A stretch of DNA of 57,926 bases, from contig JANSYI010000045.1 in NCBI GenBank assembly GCA_024742475.1, positions 1 to 57,926 on the forward strand, read 5' to 3'. Positions 9,467-18,074 of this stretch are shown here, piece by piece. The stretch comes from a bacterium (GTDB lineage: Bacteria; Myxococcota_A; Polyangia; Nannocystales; Nannocystaceae). Within the stretch, counting starts at the first letter, position 1. Each line of letters begins with the position of its first letter. The notes under the pieces were generated by a model that worked only from the letters and a program-made list of their open reading frames with translations, ran no database searches and was not told the DNA's origin. The position numbers were made by a program, and so were the translations under genes.

Positions 9467-9504
9467 GTGTCAGGCGCGCATCAGCGCGCGCACGACGATA
9501 CGTA

Positions 9505-9540
9505 CGGTCGCGCAGTGCCATCTTGGCACCGCTGCGACCG
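9505..9540. other. two-part stem-loop in the Rep leader region
   Basis: Inner stem GTGCCA/TGGCAC with a 3-base TCT loop, outer stem CGGTCGC/GCGACCG. The total span of 36 bp would fold on either strand. It lies between the Rep candidate and the ProQ/FinO-like gene, where a copy-control antisense RNA could be expected. Confidence 0.4.
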
Positions 9541-9728
9541 CAGAAATCTGCGGCCAACATCCGACCCAGACCTCAGCGACGCGTGACGAGGCTGTGATGG
9601 GCAGGGGGTTGGGAGACGGACGGGTGTTGTGCTACGTTTTTCATGTCGTCTTCTCCTGAAAGACGGCGTTAGCGCTCCGGGACCCGGGCGTGCCGGGTGA
9701 CTCCGAGGTCGAAACGGAGTCATTCCCT

Positions 9729-9759
9729 GAGAGGTCAGCACTGGAATGCTGGCCTTCTC
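9729..9759. other. 12-bp stem-loop upstream of the ProQ/FinO-like gene
   Basis: GAGAGGTCAGCA pairs with TGCTGGCC-T-TCTC, with one bulge and one G-U pair around a 6-base loop. A second small hairpin (CTCG/CGAG) follows. FinO and ProQ proteins bind stem-loops, so this may be part of an RNA ligand. There is no T-run typical of a terminator. The rest of 9421-9933 has no gene I can support. Confidence 0.4.
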
Positions 9760-9933
9760 GCTTTAACGAGCGCGGGTTTTGGAGGGTCAATCCGACCAAA
9801 CCAAGCGGTTTAAGTCTAGCGAAATTGCAGACCTGCCCCTGGGGGTCATACGAGCCCCTGACGGCCCCGTACGCGGGCGTGGAGCCGGCTCTGTTCACAG
9901 CTGAAACTAGGCGCCCAGAACACTGGCGGTTCC

Positions 9934-10455
9934 ATGCGGGACAAAAACGAGAGATCACCCCGTCGGCCGACGAGCCCGGACGGCGAGCGCGTGAATAAGC
10001 GGTTCGAGCACATCGAGCCCGGCGGTGAGCACAGTGATATCCTCGCCTGGATGGGCACGGAGTCCACACTGCCCAACCCCTCTCCCCGAGAGGTTGTCGA
10101 GCGGCTTCGGCAAGCCTACCCCCTGCTCTTCACGGACCCCCCGAAACCACTCCAGAAAGGGGTCCACAAGCAGATCCGTGCGGCAAGGCCCCCTTCACTC
10201 GAAGGGGTGAACAACACCGCGATCTCCAAGGGCATCGGCCGATGGGTCCGGCAGGAAGCTTACCTCAAGGCCATCAAGAGCAGACAGCCACGCCACGACC
10301 TCGGGGGCCGTCCTGTCGCCGATGTCTCAGATGAAGACGTCAAAGAGGCTGGTCGCCTCCTGCGGCAACGCCGATACCGTCTCAGGAAGAACCGAAAGCC
10401 ACCCAAAACCACCGCTCCGCCTCCAGCTTCCGAGCCGGTCGCAGAATGCGGGTAG
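9934..10455 (+). CDS. ProQ/FinO-family RNA chaperone
   Basis: 173 residues, ATG at 9934. A ProQ/FinO domain spans about residues 50-150: YPLLFTDPPKPLQKGVHKQI, then a helix, then YLKAIKSRQPRHDLGGRPVADV, the family's LDG-like turn and conserved RxDL-type segment. The N-terminus is short and basic, the C-terminus Lys/Pro-rich. FinO and ProQ proteins bind 3' stem-loops of small RNAs and promote RNA pairing; FinO controls plasmid transfer. Here it sits near the Rep candidate, with hairpins in the gap between them, so RNA-based copy control is a reasonable inference. No transfer genes are visible. Confidence 0.85.
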   Translation: MRDKNERSPRRPTSPDGERVNKRFEHIEPGGEHSDILAWMGTESTLPNPSPREVVERLRQAYPLLFTDPPKPLQKGVHKQIRAARPPSLEGVNNTAISKGIGRWVRQEAYLKAIKSRQPRHDLGGRPVADVSDEDVKEAGRLLRQRRYRLRKNRKPPKTTAPPPASEPVAECG

Positions 10456-10478
10456 CCCAGGTCAACGAGTCCCTGCGC

Positions 10479-12317
10479 TCACTCCCGATCCAGCCCGAGA
10501 ACACCTTCGGCGAGAGCGCGGATCTCCATCAGCGCCCCCATGTCTTCGGACCCCAGTTGGGAGAGCAGCCCCATCCCCGTCGAGGCCACGGTCTGCATCA
10601 CGCTCGTCTGGAACGCCAGCACGGCTTGGGCGACGTCTCTCTCCGTTCGAGCGGTCCGAATGCGCTGGAAGCCCGCTCGCTGCGAGGGAGAGAGAATGGA
10701 GAGCAACTTCATGCCCTTCTCCCCGTCCATGCCCCTCAGCCACGCCGACGTGGCCTGCGCGAGCGGCCCTCCCATGTCCTGGGTGCTCTGCGGCGGTAGA
10801 CACAGCACCGCTTCGACCTTCTCTCCCGGAGGCTTCGCGGGCGCCTCGGTCGGGCGTTCGCCTTGCTCGGTCCCTTCGACGTGGGCCGCGGCCTGGGCAT
10901 GAACGAGGCGGAACAGCTGCAGCTCGTCTTCGCTCAGCGCCGTGCTGAGCGAGGCGACCTTGCCGTCCGCGACCAACGAAGCCCCGAGCTTCAACACCGC
11001 ATCCGCGGCGGCGTCGTCCGTCTGGGCCTGCCGCATCGTCTCGAGGATTGCCCTCTGAGACGCCGAGAGCTGACTGGTCAGCTCCATCGCACGGTCGCCA
11101 TCCATCGTGCCAAGACTCAGCTGCACGTTCTTGACGAGAAGCTGCTCAGCACCGTCCTGCCGCCGTGGCGCGTGCGCACGCTGCTGCAGGAGCGACTCGA
11201 TCTCCGCCATCGCGGAGCGCTCGGCATCCCCGATCTGCTCCCGTAGGGCATTCCATCCGCCGCTGCGCTGCATCGCCTCGATGGCCCGGGCCGCGGCCTC
11301 GTCCTGCTTCGCAGCACGCACGGCGCAGAGGCTCTCGTAGTGCGCCTCTCCAAGAGCACTCGTCACCGAGAGCAGCTGCATCCCATCCATGCTTCCAAAC
11401 AGTTTTCGGACTGCGCGGACCAACGCCCCAGCCATCGACTCAGGGTTCGTCGTCGTTTTCCCTGCGCGCGCATCGAACCCGAACCGAACGCCGGCTCCGG
11501 GCGCCCCCGGCGAGCTCGGCGGCGGGGCACTGGGGCCGGGTGGTGGAGCGCTCGGGGGTTGAGGGCCCATGCCCGGCATCGAAGGCGGCGCCTTGCCGTT
11601 AGTGAAGAATTGCAGAAGCGCGGTGGTCACCATCTCTTGCAGCCCTCCATCGCCACTGTCCTGACCACCCAAGAGCTGCGCGTTCTCGGCCAGCCCGGCC
11701 CTGGCCGCTACCGTCTCGAACAGGATCCGTATCGCCTGCTCGAGGATCCCCGACATCGCACCGTGGGCCTTGAGCAAGGGCTCTGCCTGCGCAGACGCGT
11801 CGAGGAGCTTGTCGGAGAGCTTGTCGTTGTAGGCCATCAGCTGCTGCTCTCGCTGCTCCAGCATTGACATCAGCCACCGCACGACGGGGATCCACGGTTC
11901 GAGCCCCGCAGGCATGGACGGCATCGCAGGGAAGGGGCCCTTGGCTGCGCCCTCATCCTCCTCCGCGCTCACCTTGAAGCACGCGTACTTCCGCAGCGGT
12001 CGACCACTGGCATCGGGCCCGCCCACGTAGCGCACCCGAAACCGGTTCGACTCTCCGGTCTCCTCCACGTACTCCGTCGCGATCTGCATGATCGCCGTGT
12101 TCAGCTCGTCTTCTTGCTCCGAGGTTCGGGCATGCGGCGGCCAGCCATCGAGGCTGATCGCGTTGAGCTTGCGAAAGCCCGTGGTGTCGCCGCCTGGCTC
12201 CTTGACCTCCACCACGACGCGGCCGAGCTTGTGGAAGTACGCCTCCGTTGCTTTCTGCACCCGAGGAGCAATCGCTGGCGTTCGCTCCTGCCCCATAGAC
12301 CCGCTCTCGATTTTCAT
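10479..12317 (-). CDS. unknown 612-residue protein with three internal repeats
   Basis: ATG at 12317, convergent with the ProQ/FinO-like gene. No family recognised. Residues 1-110 form a compact N-terminal domain (VVVEVKEPGGDTTGF, RYACFKVSAEEDE-like end). Residues about 125-230 are helical, followed by a Pro/Ala/Gly linker (about 245-285). The C-terminal half contains three related helical repeats of about 80-100 residues with the motif x-MDG-x3-M-x-L-S-x-LS near residues 308, 401 and 526 (GSMDGMQLLS, GTMDGDRAMELT, RGMDGEKGMKLLS). No ATP-binding motif and no membrane span. The repeats suggest a scaffold or multi-site binding protein. It may be coupled to the small ORF upstream by an ATGA overlap. 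Confidence 0.75.
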   Translation of the reverse strand: MKIESGSMGQERTPAIAPRVQKATEAYFHKLGRVVVEVKEPGGDTTGFRKLNAISLDGWPPHARTSEQEDELNTAIMQIATEYVEETGESNRFRVRYVGGPDASGRPLRKYACFKVSAEEDEGAAKGPFPAMPSMPAGLEPWIPVVRWLMSMLEQREQQLMAYNDKLSDKLLDASAQAEPLLKAHGAMSGILEQAIRILFETVAARAGLAENAQLLGGQDSGDGGLQEMVTTALLQFFTNGKAPPSMPGMGPQPPSAPPPGPSAPPPSSPGAPGAGVRFGFDARAGKTTTNPESMAGALVRAVRKLFGSMDGMQLLSVTSALGEAHYESLCAVRAAKQDEAAARAIEAMQRSGGWNALREQIGDAERSAMAEIESLLQQRAHAPRRQDGAEQLLVKNVQLSLGTMDGDRAMELTSQLSASQRAILETMRQAQTDDAAADAVLKLGASLVADGKVASLSTALSEDELQLFRLVHAQAAAHVEGTEQGERPTEAPAKPPGEKVEAVLCLPPQSTQDMGGPLAQATSAWLRGMDGEKGMKLLSILSPSQRAGFQRIRTARTERDVAQAVLAFQTSVMQTVASTGMGLLSQLGSEDMGALMEIRALAEGVLGLDRE

Positions 12318-12493
12318 CCTCGACTCCGTTCTCCTACGGCCTCGCTCAGCGTTGCCTCGCCACGTCGCTCGTCAAGCGCACGCGCGAGCCGGACCCTTGC
12401 CCACAGCGAACGAGTGCGTCTCTTGGAGCACGCTCCTCGCCTCCGAGGGTTCCATCCCTTTGGGGTCTTCGTGCTCAGCGTCACCGTAGCCAT
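12314..12493 (-). CDS. possible small basic protein upstream of the 612-residue gene
   Basis: 59 residues if translated from ATG at 12493 (the frame is open to 12586). It is Arg/Lys-rich with no recognised family. Its stop codon overlaps the next start (ATGA at 12317-12314), which favours a real coupled gene. It lacks a convincing ribosome binding site, so this is a weak call. Confidence 0.3.
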   Translation of the reverse strand: MATVTLSTKTPKGWNPRRRGACSKRRTRSLWARVRLARALDERRGEATLSEAVGERSRG

Positions 12494-12669
12494 GACGCTC
12501 AGCGCAGATCCCGAAGGGACCATCCGGTTCAACGCGCTCTCGACCCACACGCCCCAAGCCTGACACCGCGATCGCCCCGAACCCAACCGGCGCCAGTTTC
12601 ACGGACAGGTGCCTCGGCGTTCAGGATCCAGAGCCGCGTCCACACCGGGTTTTGAGCGCTGCGGCTCAA

Positions 12670-13075
12670 CTTTTTTCGATCGTTTCGCGGTGGACGCCGC
12701 GTCGATCGAGCATCGATCGGCTGTCGATGCTCTCGACGCCGTCCGTCGATCACCATGGATGAACACGGCGCAGACCCCTGTACGTCGTCGATCGCACAAC
12801 CGTCGATCGTGGATCTCGACCGTGGATCCGCGCGTGGATCGGCCACCGCTTCCCGATTTCGGCCGTGCATCGACTCTCAAAACGACGATCGATCCGTAGA
12901 CGGTTCGTCGTCGTGGATCGAGATGTGCCCTCTACGGAACCGTAGAGCCGGTTTTCGTTTTGGACGCGACGACCCGGGAATAGACGACCGTCGATCGCCG
13001 AGGTCGGCACGACCGCCAACGCCTTGAAACGACGCCGCTTTGCCGATCCACGATAGCGGTCGATCGACCGTGGAT
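12670..13075. repeat. motif-dense non-coding region (CGATCG and CGTGGATC clusters)
   Basis: Within about 400 bp there are eight CGATCG palindromes (for example 12677, 12703, 12714, 12789, 12804, 12992, 13061) and several CGTGGATC octamers (12808, 12821, 12833, 12912; inverted at 13045). A T-rich start (TTTTTTCG near 12671) precedes them. The region separates the minus-strand maintenance genes from the 18-kb plus-strand operon. It is a candidate second origin, a packaging or initiation site, or a multi-operator promoter for the operon. Confidence 0.6.
12930..12947. promoter_or_regulatory. perfect inverted repeat CTCTACGG-AA-CCGTAGAG
   Basis: 18-bp inverted repeat inside the motif-dense region, about 165 bp upstream of the first gene of the long operon. 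Possible operator; related half-sites (GATCCGTAGA) lie about 40 bp upstream. Confidence 0.45.
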
Positions 13076-13112
13076 GGCGTCGTCGATGACAGTCCATCAC
13101 GGTGGCAGAGCA

Positions 13113-13550
13113 ATGGCCGCGAAGGACCTCTCCCACCGTGAACTGATGGCGCTTCCCAAGCGCGAGCTCGCCGAGGAGGCTCTCAAGCTCGCCGAGAAGA
13201 TCCACGACTTCAAAACGAAGGCGAAAGAGAAGGCGGTCGCCACCGCCGAAGCCAACGCCGACTACATGAGCGCAGCGGCCGGTGCGGCCGCCGCCGGGTG
13301 GGTGATGGGCGGCGTGCAGAAGGAGCTGGACGCGGGGACCGAGGGGTACAGCGAAGAGGACAAGAACATCTTCGGGCTGCCCAAAGACCTCGCCCTCGGT
13401 CTGAGCCTCGCGGGCGCCAGCTACCTCAAGCAAGCGAAGAAGTACCGGCCGTGGCTGCGCCAAGGCGGCATCGGTGCGCTGAGCTTCTTCATCGGCCGCT
13501 CCGCGTACGACCGCGCAAGTGCGCCCGACGAGGACGAAGGCGTCGCCTGA
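13113..13550 (+). CDS. operon gene 1: small helical protein with Gly/Ala segment
   Basis: 145 residues; ATG at 13113 was preferred over 13074 because the sequence becomes protein-like there. The N-terminus is a charged amphipathic helix (LSHRELMALPKRELAEEALK). An Ala/Gly-rich hydrophobic stretch follows (AAAGAAAAGWVMGGV, about residues 57-70), then a moderately hydrophobic region (LALGLSLAGASYL). No family recognised. It may be a membrane-associated or scaffolding component of the operon product. Confidence 0.7.
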   Translation: MAAKDLSHRELMALPKRELAEEALKLAEKIHDFKTKAKEKAVATAEANADYMSAAAGAAAAGWVMGGVQKELDAGTEGYSEEDKNIFGLPKDLALGLSLAGASYLKQAKKYRPWLRQGGIGALSFFIGRSAYDRASAPDEDEGVA

Positions 13551-13679
13551 GCGTCGCGTCTCCCTCCCAACATCCTCAGCTTCCTCTCGACGGAGCTGGG
13601 CCCCTGACCGCGGCGGACGATGCACGGGCAGAGCCCACGCCCCATCACCGGCACGCATCCGCGTGCAGGAGAAAACGAC

Positions 13680-14558
13680 ATGGCAGACGTTCACGAGCTT
13701 CTGACCAAGTACCGTAAGGCCAAGAAAGCTGCGAACGCGCAGCGGGCTCTCACTCCCAGCTTTGGGGTGGGGGCGTATCACCGCCAACCCGGCGGCCGCG
13801 TCTGGGCACCCGCCCGGGCTCCGGCTCAACACGCAAGGCCTGCAGCCAGGCCTGCCCAACCCGCCCGGCGAGCCCCCGCGCCCGCCTACGCATACGGATA
13901 CCCGCCGCGAGGCGGATACGTCGGCGATGCACCCGCACCCGCCAACGTGCCCGCACCGACGGCGGATCCGTACTACCCCAACGGAAACCCCACGGACCCC
14001 AGCAACCCGCCGGGGTCCCCGGGCCAATACCCACCGGGACCCACCGGAGGAGCACCGTACCCGCACGGGCAGACCTACCCGCAGCCCGAGTGCGACCCCT
14101 GTGGCCACGGCGTCACGATGCACTGCGAGACGCCCACGCCGTGTGGCGCCAACGCGATCGGACAGACCACGTTCGGCAGCGACGGCATCCCGCCCGGGGT
14201 CGTCACTCCCGTCGTCGTCACGGCGGGTGATGCGAAGAGCTTCAAGCCGACCAAGCTCTTCTTCGAGGCGATGCCCTGGGCCTCGCCGGACCTCATCGAC
14301 ACCGATCGCCTGCGCGGTCGGAGCAGCCTTCCGCTCTTCTTGGTGGATGCGCTCGTCGGTCGGAAGTCGCAGCTTCGGCGCGGCGGCTCCCCAGCGCTTG
14401 GCATCTCGCAGAGCGCCTACGCCAACAGCAAGGAGATCGAGCTGGTCGACTGGGAGGAGTTCACCTCCACGACCGAGCACAACCTGAGCCTGCTGTTCTT
14501 CAACCCCAACAAGGACATCCCCGTGCACGCCTCGGTCGTCCTGTGGGGGGACATCTAG
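13680..14558 (+). CDS. operon gene 2: Pro-rich protein with C-terminal beta domain (virion protein candidate)
   Basis: 292 residues; ATG at 13680 has an AGGAG site 8 bases upstream. Residues 1-35 are basic. About 35-135 are Pro/Ala/Tyr/Gly-rich and probably extended. Four Cys follow (ECDPCGHGVTMHC). Residues about 175-292 form a beta-rich domain (SFKPTKLFFEAMPW, LPLFLVDALVGRKSQL, IELVDWEEFTSTTEHNLSLLF, VHASVVLWGDI). The last part resembles the strand layout of small jelly-roll structural proteins. That is a pattern impression, not a family match. Confidence 0.75.
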   Translation: MADVHELLTKYRKAKKAANAQRALTPSFGVGAYHRQPGGRVWAPARAPAQHARPAARPAQPARRAPAPAYAYGYPPRGGYVGDAPAPANVPAPTADPYYPNGNPTDPSNPPGSPGQYPPGPTGGAPYPHGQTYPQPECDPCGHGVTMHCETPTPCGANAIGQTTFGSDGIPPGVVTPVVVTAGDAKSFKPTKLFFEAMPWASPDLIDTDRLRGRSSLPLFLVDALVGRKSQLRRGGSPALGISQSAYANSKEIELVDWEEFTSTTEHNLSLLFFNPNKDIPVHASVVLWGDI

Positions 14559-14636
14559 CCCGCGTCCGCGGGCAGGGGAGGGCGGCGACCGGGGTCGTCC
14601 TCCCGTTTGCGTTTCTTCACCACCCCACCCACCGCC

Positions 14637-15401
14637 ATGGACACCGCACCTGCACACCTCGACCTCGCCGCCCGCTTTGAGACCGCTCCGCAGCTGTTCT
14701 CGCAGTGGAGCGACGACGCCGGCATGAAGCAGGACGCGATCAAGGTGCTGAGCACCCGCGACTCCGAGCGCGCCGGATGGACGGTCAGCATGAGCGCGCT
14801 CGAGGTCGTCCGGACCACGAGTGAGGCCGCCACCGCGTTGTCGCTGAACGACATTCGGCAACGCGGCGTCCCGTCCTCTCGACTGCACGCCCGTGTGTCG
14901 TGGATGCAGGCAGGGCAGGGGACCAGCATCGTCCTCGACATCGGCACCGGTTTTCGGCTGTGCATCGAGGGCTGCAGCCTCGAGCTCGAGGTCCTCGGTC
15001 CAGCAGGAGCGCTCCGCGAGACCCAAGCCCGCGACGCTCGTCCACTGGGCAGCGGCGGCATCTACCTCGACACGCTGCTCAGCGGCCAAGCGCTCGGTGT
15101 CGCCACCGACCCCGCGCACCCCAACACGCTCACGCAAAGCGTCGTCATCCCCGCGGACACCGCAGACCTGCGCCTGCCTCTGCCGCGCTTCGCCAAGCGC
15201 CTGCAGGCCTACGCACCGGCGCCCTCGACCTTCGAACGCTTGGAGTACCGCTTGGGCGAGCTCGTGCTCGCCCAGGTCGCCGCGAGTGCTGCCGGCACGA
15301 CCGGCGACCACCTCGTCCCCCAGGCCGCCACGCACCTGGCCACCGGCCCCGCCGTCTCGGCCAACCGCCGGCTCACCCTCGTGTGGACCCTGGAGCTTTG
15401 A
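14637..15401 (+). CDS. operon gene 3: beta-rich protein (second virion protein candidate)
   Basis: 254 residues from ATG at 14637 (the frame extends to a TTG at 14607). Strongly beta-predicted throughout with no membrane span: SIVLDIGTGFRLCIEGCSLELEVLG, and near the end an alternating VIPADTADLRLPLPRF followed by RRLTLVWTLEL. It has low charge, few Lys and no catalytic signature. It looks like a structural beta-sandwich protein. No family recognised. Confidence 0.75.
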   Translation: MDTAPAHLDLAARFETAPQLFSQWSDDAGMKQDAIKVLSTRDSERAGWTVSMSALEVVRTTSEAATALSLNDIRQRGVPSSRLHARVSWMQAGQGTSIVLDIGTGFRLCIEGCSLELEVLGPAGALRETQARDARPLGSGGIYLDTLLSGQALGVATDPAHPNTLTQSVVIPADTADLRLPLPRFAKRLQAYAPAPSTFERLEYRLGELVLAQVAASAAGTTGDHLVPQAATHLATGPAVSANRRLTLVWTLEL

Positions 15402-15409
15402 GGACCGCC

Positions 15410-15985
15410 ATGCGTCAGATGCAGTTCAACCTCGACCTCAACGACGACACGCTCTTCGGCCCCGCCTGCGCCGAGCTGGCCGAAGCGCTCGTCGCCGTCA
15501 ACATGCTCGAGCTTCGCAACACGCCCGACCTGCCATGCTGCCTCGGCTGTGGCGAGGTCCGCTACACCCTCCCGGTCGTCTGCGACAGCGGCCCGCGAAC
15601 GGCTGCGACGACGCCCAGGCCCAGGCGCACCGCTCCCGTCGGCTTCCGCACCGCTCGGCGCAAACGACCTGCAGCAGTGGCGGCACCGCCGCTGCCGGAT
15701 GCCGTCGACAGCTGCCAAGCCCTGCTCGATGTGCGAGGGATCTACAAGCACAAGCGCGGCACCTGCTTCGACCTCGCATGCGAACGGGCCGCCCGGCTCC
15801 GCCTTGCAGGCAAAGAGGCAACCGTCGTCATCGAGCAGCGCACCTACGGAGGCAAGCCGCTGCCAGGACAGTTCCACGCGGTCGTCCGCACCGAGGAGGG
15901 GATCCAAGACCCCGCGGCCGAGCTTCAGCAGCACCCCGGCCAGTGCAGCGGGCAGGCCTGCAACTGCACCGGAGGTCACCCATGA
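15410..15985 (+). CDS. operon gene 4: transglutaminase-like cysteine protein
   Basis: 191 residues, ATG at 15410. The C-terminal half shows a transglutaminase/papain-type arrangement: GTCFDLACERAARL (C119, C124), then FHAVVRT (H156), then IQDPAAEL (D167). The order Cys-His-Asp with these spacings fits a small transglutaminase-like or cysteine peptidase fold, though short of the usual core. The N-terminus has a CCLGCG cysteine cluster and a basic linker. The role could be cross-linking or processing of the operon's structural proteins. The last base overlaps the next gene (ATGA). Confidence 0.6.
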   Translation: MRQMQFNLDLNDDTLFGPACAELAEALVAVNMLELRNTPDLPCCLGCGEVRYTLPVVCDSGPRTAATTPRPRRTAPVGFRTARRKRPAAVAAPPLPDAVDSCQALLDVRGIYKHKRGTCFDLACERAARLRLAGKEATVVIEQRTYGGKPLPGQFHAVVRTEEGIQDPAAELQQHPGQCSGQACNCTGGHP

Positions 15986-17322
15986 GCGCCAAGAAACTCC
16001 TTCCTCTCGTCTTGCTGGGCGGAGGCCTGTGGTGGGCGACCCGCGACAAGAAGAAGAAATCCAGCAAGGCCAAGACACCACCAGGGGAGCTTCCCGCGGA
16101 CAGCTGCGGCCTCTACCCCTGGCTCCCCCAGCCCGTCGACGCGGCGATCACCGAGCGCACGAACGCGGGCGAGCGCAACGCTGAGGCGCTCGCAATGCAT
16201 GCCGCCCGCACCGTCTACGGCACCACGCCCGAAGGCGCCCCGCAGGCCTGGCCGCCCGCCGGGGACGACGCACGAGCGCAGTGCATCCTCGGCCGGATCA
16301 AGATCCGGGTGAACCTCATCCTCGCCCAACTCGCCGACGACGAGGCCGACGACGACGAGCCGGACCCCTCTCCGCCCGGACCTCGTCCTGGCACGCCCCC
16401 TCTGGGCCCCGACGCGATCGCCCCCCTTCCGGGAACCTGCCCCGAAGGCTATCGGTATGACGAGGTCCTCGGCTGCGTCGAAGCCGGGCCGCCGAACGAG
16501 TGGGCCCCATGGGACAGCGGTGGCGACCGGCCGGGCCCGGATCCAGAACCGCCCATCGACCCCGAACCGGTCGAACCGGTCGATCCCCCCGACGGGAGTG
16601 GGGGAGGCGACGGCGGCCAAGTGTGGCCAGAGTACCCACCGCCGGGGCCCGTCGACCTCGGGCCGTGGACAGATCCGGCGAACTACCCCACGCCCGGCAT
16701 GTTCCACCAGATCGGGGGCGAGAACTCGGGCGTCACCCTCAAAGCCATCGCCCGCAAGGCGCTGACCACCGCCTTCTACCTGGTCCTGGGCGACCTCGAC
16801 GAAGCCGATCGCCTCGCGCGGCGCTCGGAGAACTGGCGCGCCTATCGACAGGTGATCAACTGCTGCCCGTGGAACCACCTGCTCTACGGCGCACCGAGCC
16901 TCCCCGGGGAGATCGGCTTCTACCCGACGCCCAGCGGAGACTCGGTCTCCCTCTATCCCGTTCATGACCACGTCGCGCAACGCCTCGCCAATGGTGAGAC
17001 GCCCGACCGCCGCGTTCACGACGACGATCGCAAACGTCCCGGCGGGGGCAAGCACGCGTTCTTGTGGCTCCCACCGCTCGACGAGCTCGCGCTCAGCGAA
17101 GGTCGGGTCGAGGTCAAGCGCGAGTACTGGGAGACCGGCGACTGGGTGATCATGCCGCCGCCCGAGGTGCTCACCCTCGGCGTGACGGCCAGCAGCGACC
17201 AACGCGTGTGGGGCTGCGACGGATGGGAGATTGAGTTCTCTGACACCGAAAGCCGCACCGCACCAACCCCGCGGATGTGGTTTCACCCCCGCACCGCGCT
17301 GTCCCTGAGGAGGTCGGGATGA
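15982..17322 (+). CDS. operon gene 5: membrane-anchored protein with long acidic Pro linker
   Basis: 446 residues; GGAGGT site, ATG overlapping the previous stop. N-terminal span LLPLVLLGGGLWWAT followed directly by RDKKKKSSKAK. Residues about 20-115 are helical. About 120-230 are Asp/Pro/Gly-rich. A C-terminal domain (about 240-446) opens with MFHQIGGENSGVTLKAIARKAL, faintly like LysM, and contains CCPWNHLLYG. The basic cluster after the span predicts N-outside, C-inside topology. No family recognised. Confidence 0.75.
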   Translation: MSAKKLLPLVLLGGGLWWATRDKKKKSSKAKTPPGELPADSCGLYPWLPQPVDAAITERTNAGERNAEALAMHAARTVYGTTPEGAPQAWPPAGDDARAQCILGRIKIRVNLILAQLADDEADDDEPDPSPPGPRPGTPPLGPDAIAPLPGTCPEGYRYDEVLGCVEAGPPNEWAPWDSGGDRPGPDPEPPIDPEPVEPVDPPDGSGGGDGGQVWPEYPPPGPVDLGPWTDPANYPTPGMFHQIGGENSGVTLKAIARKALTTAFYLVLGDLDEADRLARRSENWRAYRQVINCCPWNHLLYGAPSLPGEIGFYPTPSGDSVSLYPVHDHVAQRLANGETPDRRVHDDDRKRPGGGKHAFLWLPPLDELALSEGRVEVKREYWETGDWVIMPPPEVLTLGVTASSDQRVWGCDGWEIEFSDTESRTAPTPRMWFHPRTALSLRRSG

Positions 17323-18074
17323 CAGACGCCGAGCGCACCCGGTACCGAACCGCCGCCGGCTATGTCCGCCTCTTCGCCGACACCAAGGCGATGGTGATCA
17401 CGGCCCGAGAGAAGGCCGCCGAGCTCGGCGCCCCGATCCTGCGCGTCATGGCCATGCAGGCCACGCTCGACATCCTGCGCAAGCTCATCAACCTCGCCGT
17501 GGCCCAGCGCGGGCGCCTTGCGCTCGACGCCTCTGGCCTCGCGCAGCTCGACCAAGACCTCGCGGGACTTCGCGCTCGGTATGCGGGGATCTACGGACGC
17601 TGGAGTCCGGAGGAAATGGACCCGCCCGAGCAGTGGGACGCGGAGACCTGGGAGGACTTCGAAGCGTCGCTCGAGGGCCCGGTACTGCTCTGGTCGATTG
17701 AGGACTGCCGCTCGCAGTGGGGGATCCCCTTTCTTCCCGCCTGCCAGGGCCCTGACCTCCTGCTCGCAGTCCAGACGGTCAACGGCCTCGCCGAAGCACG
17801 CGCCGCCGAGCTGAACATGATGAATCCGCTCGTCTCGCCCGTCGGGGCGATCTACGCCCACACCCACGCCTTCTTCCTCGGCGCCGCGGAGGGCTTCGAG
17901 GGTGCCCTCCGCGATGCCTTCCTCGAAGCCGCTCGCGCTGCCGACGACATCGCCAAGCACATCGGCGGCTACTTCGGCATCTCCCCCCGCGTGGTCAAGC
18001 AGGCCTTTCCCTGGCTCCTGGGCGCTGGCGTCGGCCTGGGTGCCTACGCCCTTTGGAAGGCGGCATCACGATGA
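17319..18074 (+). CDS. operon gene 6: helical protein with C-terminal span
   Basis: 251 residues; ATG overlaps the previous stop and follows GAGGAGGT. Mostly helical (LFADTKAMVITAREKAAELG). A C-terminal membrane span (WLLGAGVGLGAYALWKAASR) places the soluble body N-terminal to a tail anchor. No family recognised. It overlaps the next gene by 4 bases. Confidence 0.75.
   Translation: MTDAERTRYRTAAGYVRLFADTKAMVITAREKAAELGAPILRVMAMQATLDILRKLINLAVAQRGRLALDASGLAQLDQDLAGLRARYAGIYGRWSPEEMDPPEQWDAETWEDFEASLEGPVLLWSIEDCRSQWGIPFLPACQGPDLLLAVQTVNGLAEARAAELNMMNPLVSPVGAIYAHTHAFFLGAAEGFEGALRDAFLEAARAADDIAKHIGGYFGISPRVVKQAFPWLLGAGVGLGAYALWKAASR

Noticed and set aside
9760..9933. tRNA-like stretch before the ProQ/FinO-like gene
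   Set aside because: No complete cloverleaf or TTCGA arm could be drawn. No tRNA, rRNA or CRISPR array was found anywhere in the window.
12750..15335. 861-residue minus-strand frame
   Set aside because: Antisense shadow of the first operon genes and the motif-rich gap; composition is typical of a high-GC opposite frame.
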